A DNA stretch of 64,000 nucleotides, taken from the NCBI GenBank assembly GCA_002413785.1, contig DHXR01000042.1, positions 62,001 to 126,000 of the forward strand, in the 5' to 3' direction. The DNA is from Mucilaginibacter sp. UBA5151 (GTDB lineage Bacteria; Bacteroidota; Bacteroidia; Sphingobacteriales; Sphingobacteriaceae). A program made the translations under genes and the position numbers. The notes under the pieces are model-generated. The model had not been told where the DNA came from. It searched no databases and was given only the letters and a program-made list of their open reading frames with translations. Shown here piece by piece: positions 61,637 through 64,000 of this stretch (positions are counted from its first letter, which is position 1; every line of letters starts with the position of its first letter).

Positions 61637-64000
61637 TCATTTGCTGCCAGCAATAATCTTTCCCAACTTATATCCCAAATTTCCATTCATATCAGCCCCT
61701 TCAATAATTACAGTATAAGTTGATGATTTATCAGCCGTATAAAACCATACCCTTGCTTCGCCATTTATACCGGTTGTAATATTAGGTTCCCAATCAATGG
61801 TTGAGCGTAAGTCAGGTAAACGCATAGCGGTATTCTTTACAGCGTATTTTGGCTTATAGAACTGTTTGGGCCAGCTAATTGGCAGAGGTTTATACAAGTA
61901 CATACCGGGAGTGTTGTCAATTAGGGGGCCATGCCCTCCGCGGGTAGTGATCTCTACGAAGGCAATATCCGAGGGGCTGATATCAATCGACGGATTATTA
62001 AGCAATGCTCCAATTATCAGACCGCCGGGATCATATCTTGAAAGGTATGCAGTAGCGTATCCGGGAGTGTGGATTATTTCTATACCTTTTACATCTTCGG
62101 CTGAATGACTCACAAGGAAATCTCTCAAATCAATAAAAGCGGTAGGGCTGGTGGGGCTGGTGATAAGTTTAGAAGCTGATATTCCGTCAACGATCAGTTT
62201 TACAGGTTTGCCATTAATAAAATACCAATACAACGACCTACTGAGATCGGCTACATATGCGGACAAAAATCCGTCTTTAATTGCCTTCAAACCACTCCCA
62301 ATGGCAAAAGCACCTTCCCTAAACCCTTTAATATTTTCCTGCAACAATTGCAGCAATGTTTTTTTACCCGCCGCTTCCAAATCCTTTTCATCCAATATTA
62401 CATCAGCTTCACCAGGCCCGTTCAGGTTTTGGGAGTCTTTTATTATTTTCTTTGCCGATATTTTTACTTCTTTCAATATATGTCCACCGATTGGAAAATC
62501 CCGCTGCTGCTTTATTAACGCGTTGCTTTTGGCGTAATTAAGCAAAGTGCTGTCACTGTTTACATACCAGGGTATTATTGTTGGTGCAAATGGTTTTGTA
62601 AAGACAGGAGGTTGTATATCATCGGTTTTAATGCCCACATTAAAGCTTTTTCCATGTTTGTTTACAGCCCTGAGTACAAATATTGGCGTATCAACACGGG
62701 GGAAATGGTCAAAAACAAATTTGCCTGCATTATCTGTAACAGTGTCCATTAATATTGATGGCTTTTTTGAGAACAAAAGCACATCGGTGCCTTTAACAGG
62801 CTTGTTAAACACGTTAAAAACGCTGCCTTTTACCATAAATTCCTTCTCTGGCTGGTAGGTAATTGCGGACGGGTTAAATACCTGCTGCCAATCGTACCCT
62901 ACCCATCCCTGGGTAAGCAACAGGTTATCAAGCGCCTGCCAGGCTTCGCTTGTTTTTGAGTTAAGATAATAGCCGGGCTGCTCAACATACCCTTTTAAAT
63001 CAGAGGTGAGCAGCATCCTGGTAATAATATTTTCGCTGTCCAACGAGTCAATTTTCACCTGTGCGTCATCTGTAACGGCAAATGAGAAATTACCAGAAAC
63101 AGGGTCGCCGTTCCTATCCGTTACCTTTATTTGCAAAGCAACGCTTTCCCTTGCGTTGTACCTGGGCTTATCCGGCCTAAACTGAATATTAAGGCTATCA
63201 TGGCGGTCGATAAATACCAGCCGTTCATTTAAGGGCTGATATTTTGCAGTCATTACTGTAAAATGACCTATCCCGGCAGGGAACAAATTTTTTGCTATTT
63301 TCCTTTTCATAAAGTCGCCCTCACGGAAATCGAAAACAGCGGCATAACAAACAATCCCCCGCGCTTTTCCAATTAAGAAATAACTGTTACCGGATTTCGC
63401 TATATCATTTGTCGCGAAAACAGAAACCTCCAAGTAATCGCTTTCCATTAGGTTTTTGATATTCAAAACCGTCCCTGAGTGTTTTACAGATGGTAAAGGG
63501 TATTCTTTAATCAGTCCGCCTGGCAGAGTTACTTTCGCGGTGTAGGTTTCACCTTCTTTCACGGTCAGGTCAAAACTGCCCATACCGTTATGCAACGACT
63601 TAAATTCAGCTACCTTTTGCCGGGTATGATCGGTTACGATGCCCGAAATTTGAACCCCTTTGCCATCTTCGCCAATCGCTTTAAAGCCGACGGGTACGGG
63701 TATTCCGGGAACTAAATTACCGCCCTCCGGTAAAAACTGAACGTCAGTATTTACCGCGCGGCTTAAAGCAATAGGTATAACCGCTTTTTTGCCGTTTTTT
63801 TCGCTTTCGGCGATAAGCGTAAGGTTGCCTGCTTTTTGTGGGATGGTAAAATTCACGTCTATTAATCCGCTCAGGTCTGTTTGAACCTTTTGCTTAAATA
63901 AACGCCTGTTGCCATCCATTACGGCCAATTGCAATGGTTCAAGTATAAATGGTTTTTTATCCATATTGCTTAACTGTAGCTTAACGTCCGTAATATTACT
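61637..64000 (-). CDS. Large MG2-like/TonB-plug-like surface protein (5' end beyond window)
   Basis: The minus-strand frame is open from the window edge to the stop at 61637; the ATG at 63964 is internal, since upstream codons read LQLSN in frame. At least 787 residues are present. The visible part has repeated beta-sandwich (macroglobulin MG2-like) segments such as VNFTIPQKAGNLTLIAES and VALQIKVTDRNGDPVSGNFS. A carboxypeptidase-regulatory-like segment (FMVKGSVFNVFNKPVKGTDVLL) and a plug-like region (ISAKKIIKDSQNLNGPGEADV) follow. It ends with INGEARVWFYTADKSSTYTV. Similar proteins in Bacteroidota are exported and of unknown role. Confidence 0.7.
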   Translation of the reverse strand, partial: SNITDVKLQLSNMDKKPFILEPLQLAVMDGNRRLFKQKVQTDLSGLIDVNFTIPQKAGNLTLIAESEKNGKKAVIPIALSRAVNTDVQFLPEGGNLVPGIPVPVGFKAIGEDGKGVQISGIVTDHTRQKVAEFKSLHNGMGSFDLTVKEGETYTAKVTLPGGLIKEYPLPSVKHSGTVLNIKNLMESDYLEVSVFATNDIAKSGNSYFLIGKARGIVCYAAVFDFREGDFMKRKIAKNLFPAGIGHFTVMTAKYQPLNERLVFIDRHDSLNIQFRPDKPRYNARESVALQIKVTDRNGDPVSGNFSFAVTDDAQVKIDSLDSENIITRMLLTSDLKGYVEQPGYYLNSKTSEAWQALDNLLLTQGWVGYDWQQVFNPSAITYQPEKEFMVKGSVFNVFNKPVKGTDVLLFSKKPSILMDTVTDNAGKFVFDHFPRVDTPIFVLRAVNKHGKSFNVGIKTDDIQPPVFTKPFAPTIIPWYVNSDSTLLNYAKSNALIKQQRDFPIGGHILKEVKISAKKIIKDSQNLNGPGEADVILDEKDLEAAGKKTLLQLLQENIKGFREGAFAIGSGLKAIKDGFLSAYVADLSRSLYWYFINGKPVKLIVDGISASKLITSPTSPTAFIDLRDFLVSHSAEDVKGIEIIHTPGYATAYLSRYDPGGLIIGALLNNPSIDISPSDIAFVEITTRGGHGPLIDNTPGMYLYKPLPISWPKQFYKPKYAVKNTAMRLPDLRSTIDWEPNITTGINGEARVWFYTADKSSTYTVIIEGADMNGNLGYKLGKIIAGSK

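Noticed and set aside
1..64000. tRNA or rRNA genes
   Set aside because: No T-loop GGTTCGAATCC context with an acceptor stem, and no rRNA-like conserved stretches, were noticed on either strand.

Overview
The window reads as chromosomal DNA of a Bacteroidota member, most likely family Sphingobacteriaceae (Mucilaginibacter/Pedobacter-like). This rests on gene content (UbiD-family decarboxylase, fused B12 mutase IcmF, COX15-type heme A synthase, membrane pyrophosphatase, Hc1-like histone, PASTA-bearing FtsI in the dcw cluster), on -7 promoter elements of the form TAnnTTTG, and on dense small palindromic intergenic repeats. Taxonomy is inferred without a 16S gene; I saw no rRNA or tRNA gene.

Layout. 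1-13.4 kb: ordinary metabolism and transport (DUF1634/TauE exporter pair, UbiD decarboxylase, RelE-type toxin-antitoxin pair, lipoprotein, HNH endonuclease, DacB, two APC permeases, membrane pyrophosphatase, a DUF2683 antitoxin with a broken toxin, MarC). 13.4-22.8 kb: an accessory island. It holds a 251-bp MITE with a 10-bp target duplication, then two complete IS1595/ISXO2-family transposons, each bounded by inverted repeats starting GG and by exact 8-bp target duplications (TAATTAAT and AACTTAAG). Each carries a transposase and a P63C-domain protein plus different cargo: a Panacea-type toxin-antitoxin pair in the first, and unknown genes, a membrane protein and a candidate structured RNA in the second. 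About 1 kb of stacked repeats follows, including a 42-bp-period palindrome array.

22.8-27.4 kb: dapA, a 58-aa Hc1-like gene, a Tat-exported GH125 mannosidase and an alpha-oxoamine synthase-family enzyme. 27.5-44.1 kb: the dcw division/cell-wall cluster on the minus strand, in transcription order mraZ-rsmH-ftsL-ftsI-murE-(four-helix-bundle gene)-mraY-murD-ftsW-murG-murC-ftsQ-ftsA-ftsZ. A three-decamer MraZ operator lies upstream. MurE has the DNPR motif of meso-diaminopimelate ligases, which fits the nearby dapA.

44.2-64 kb: a small unknown gene, a pentapeptide-repeat protein, and icmF, which contains an in-frame 245-codon insert encoding a DUF559 (PD-(D/E)XK-type) nuclease domain bracketed by CTCTCC-palindromes. 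The same palindromes form the last codons and stop region of a radical SAM gene 2 kb away. Then come heme A synthase, an acyltransferase, a CE7 esterase with an outer-membrane protein, YkuK, EttA, ClpC and the end of a large MG2-like protein that runs off the window.

The most unusual items are the DUF559/palindrome unit living inside the reading frame of a central metabolic enzyme, and the paired IS1595-P63C cargo transposons.
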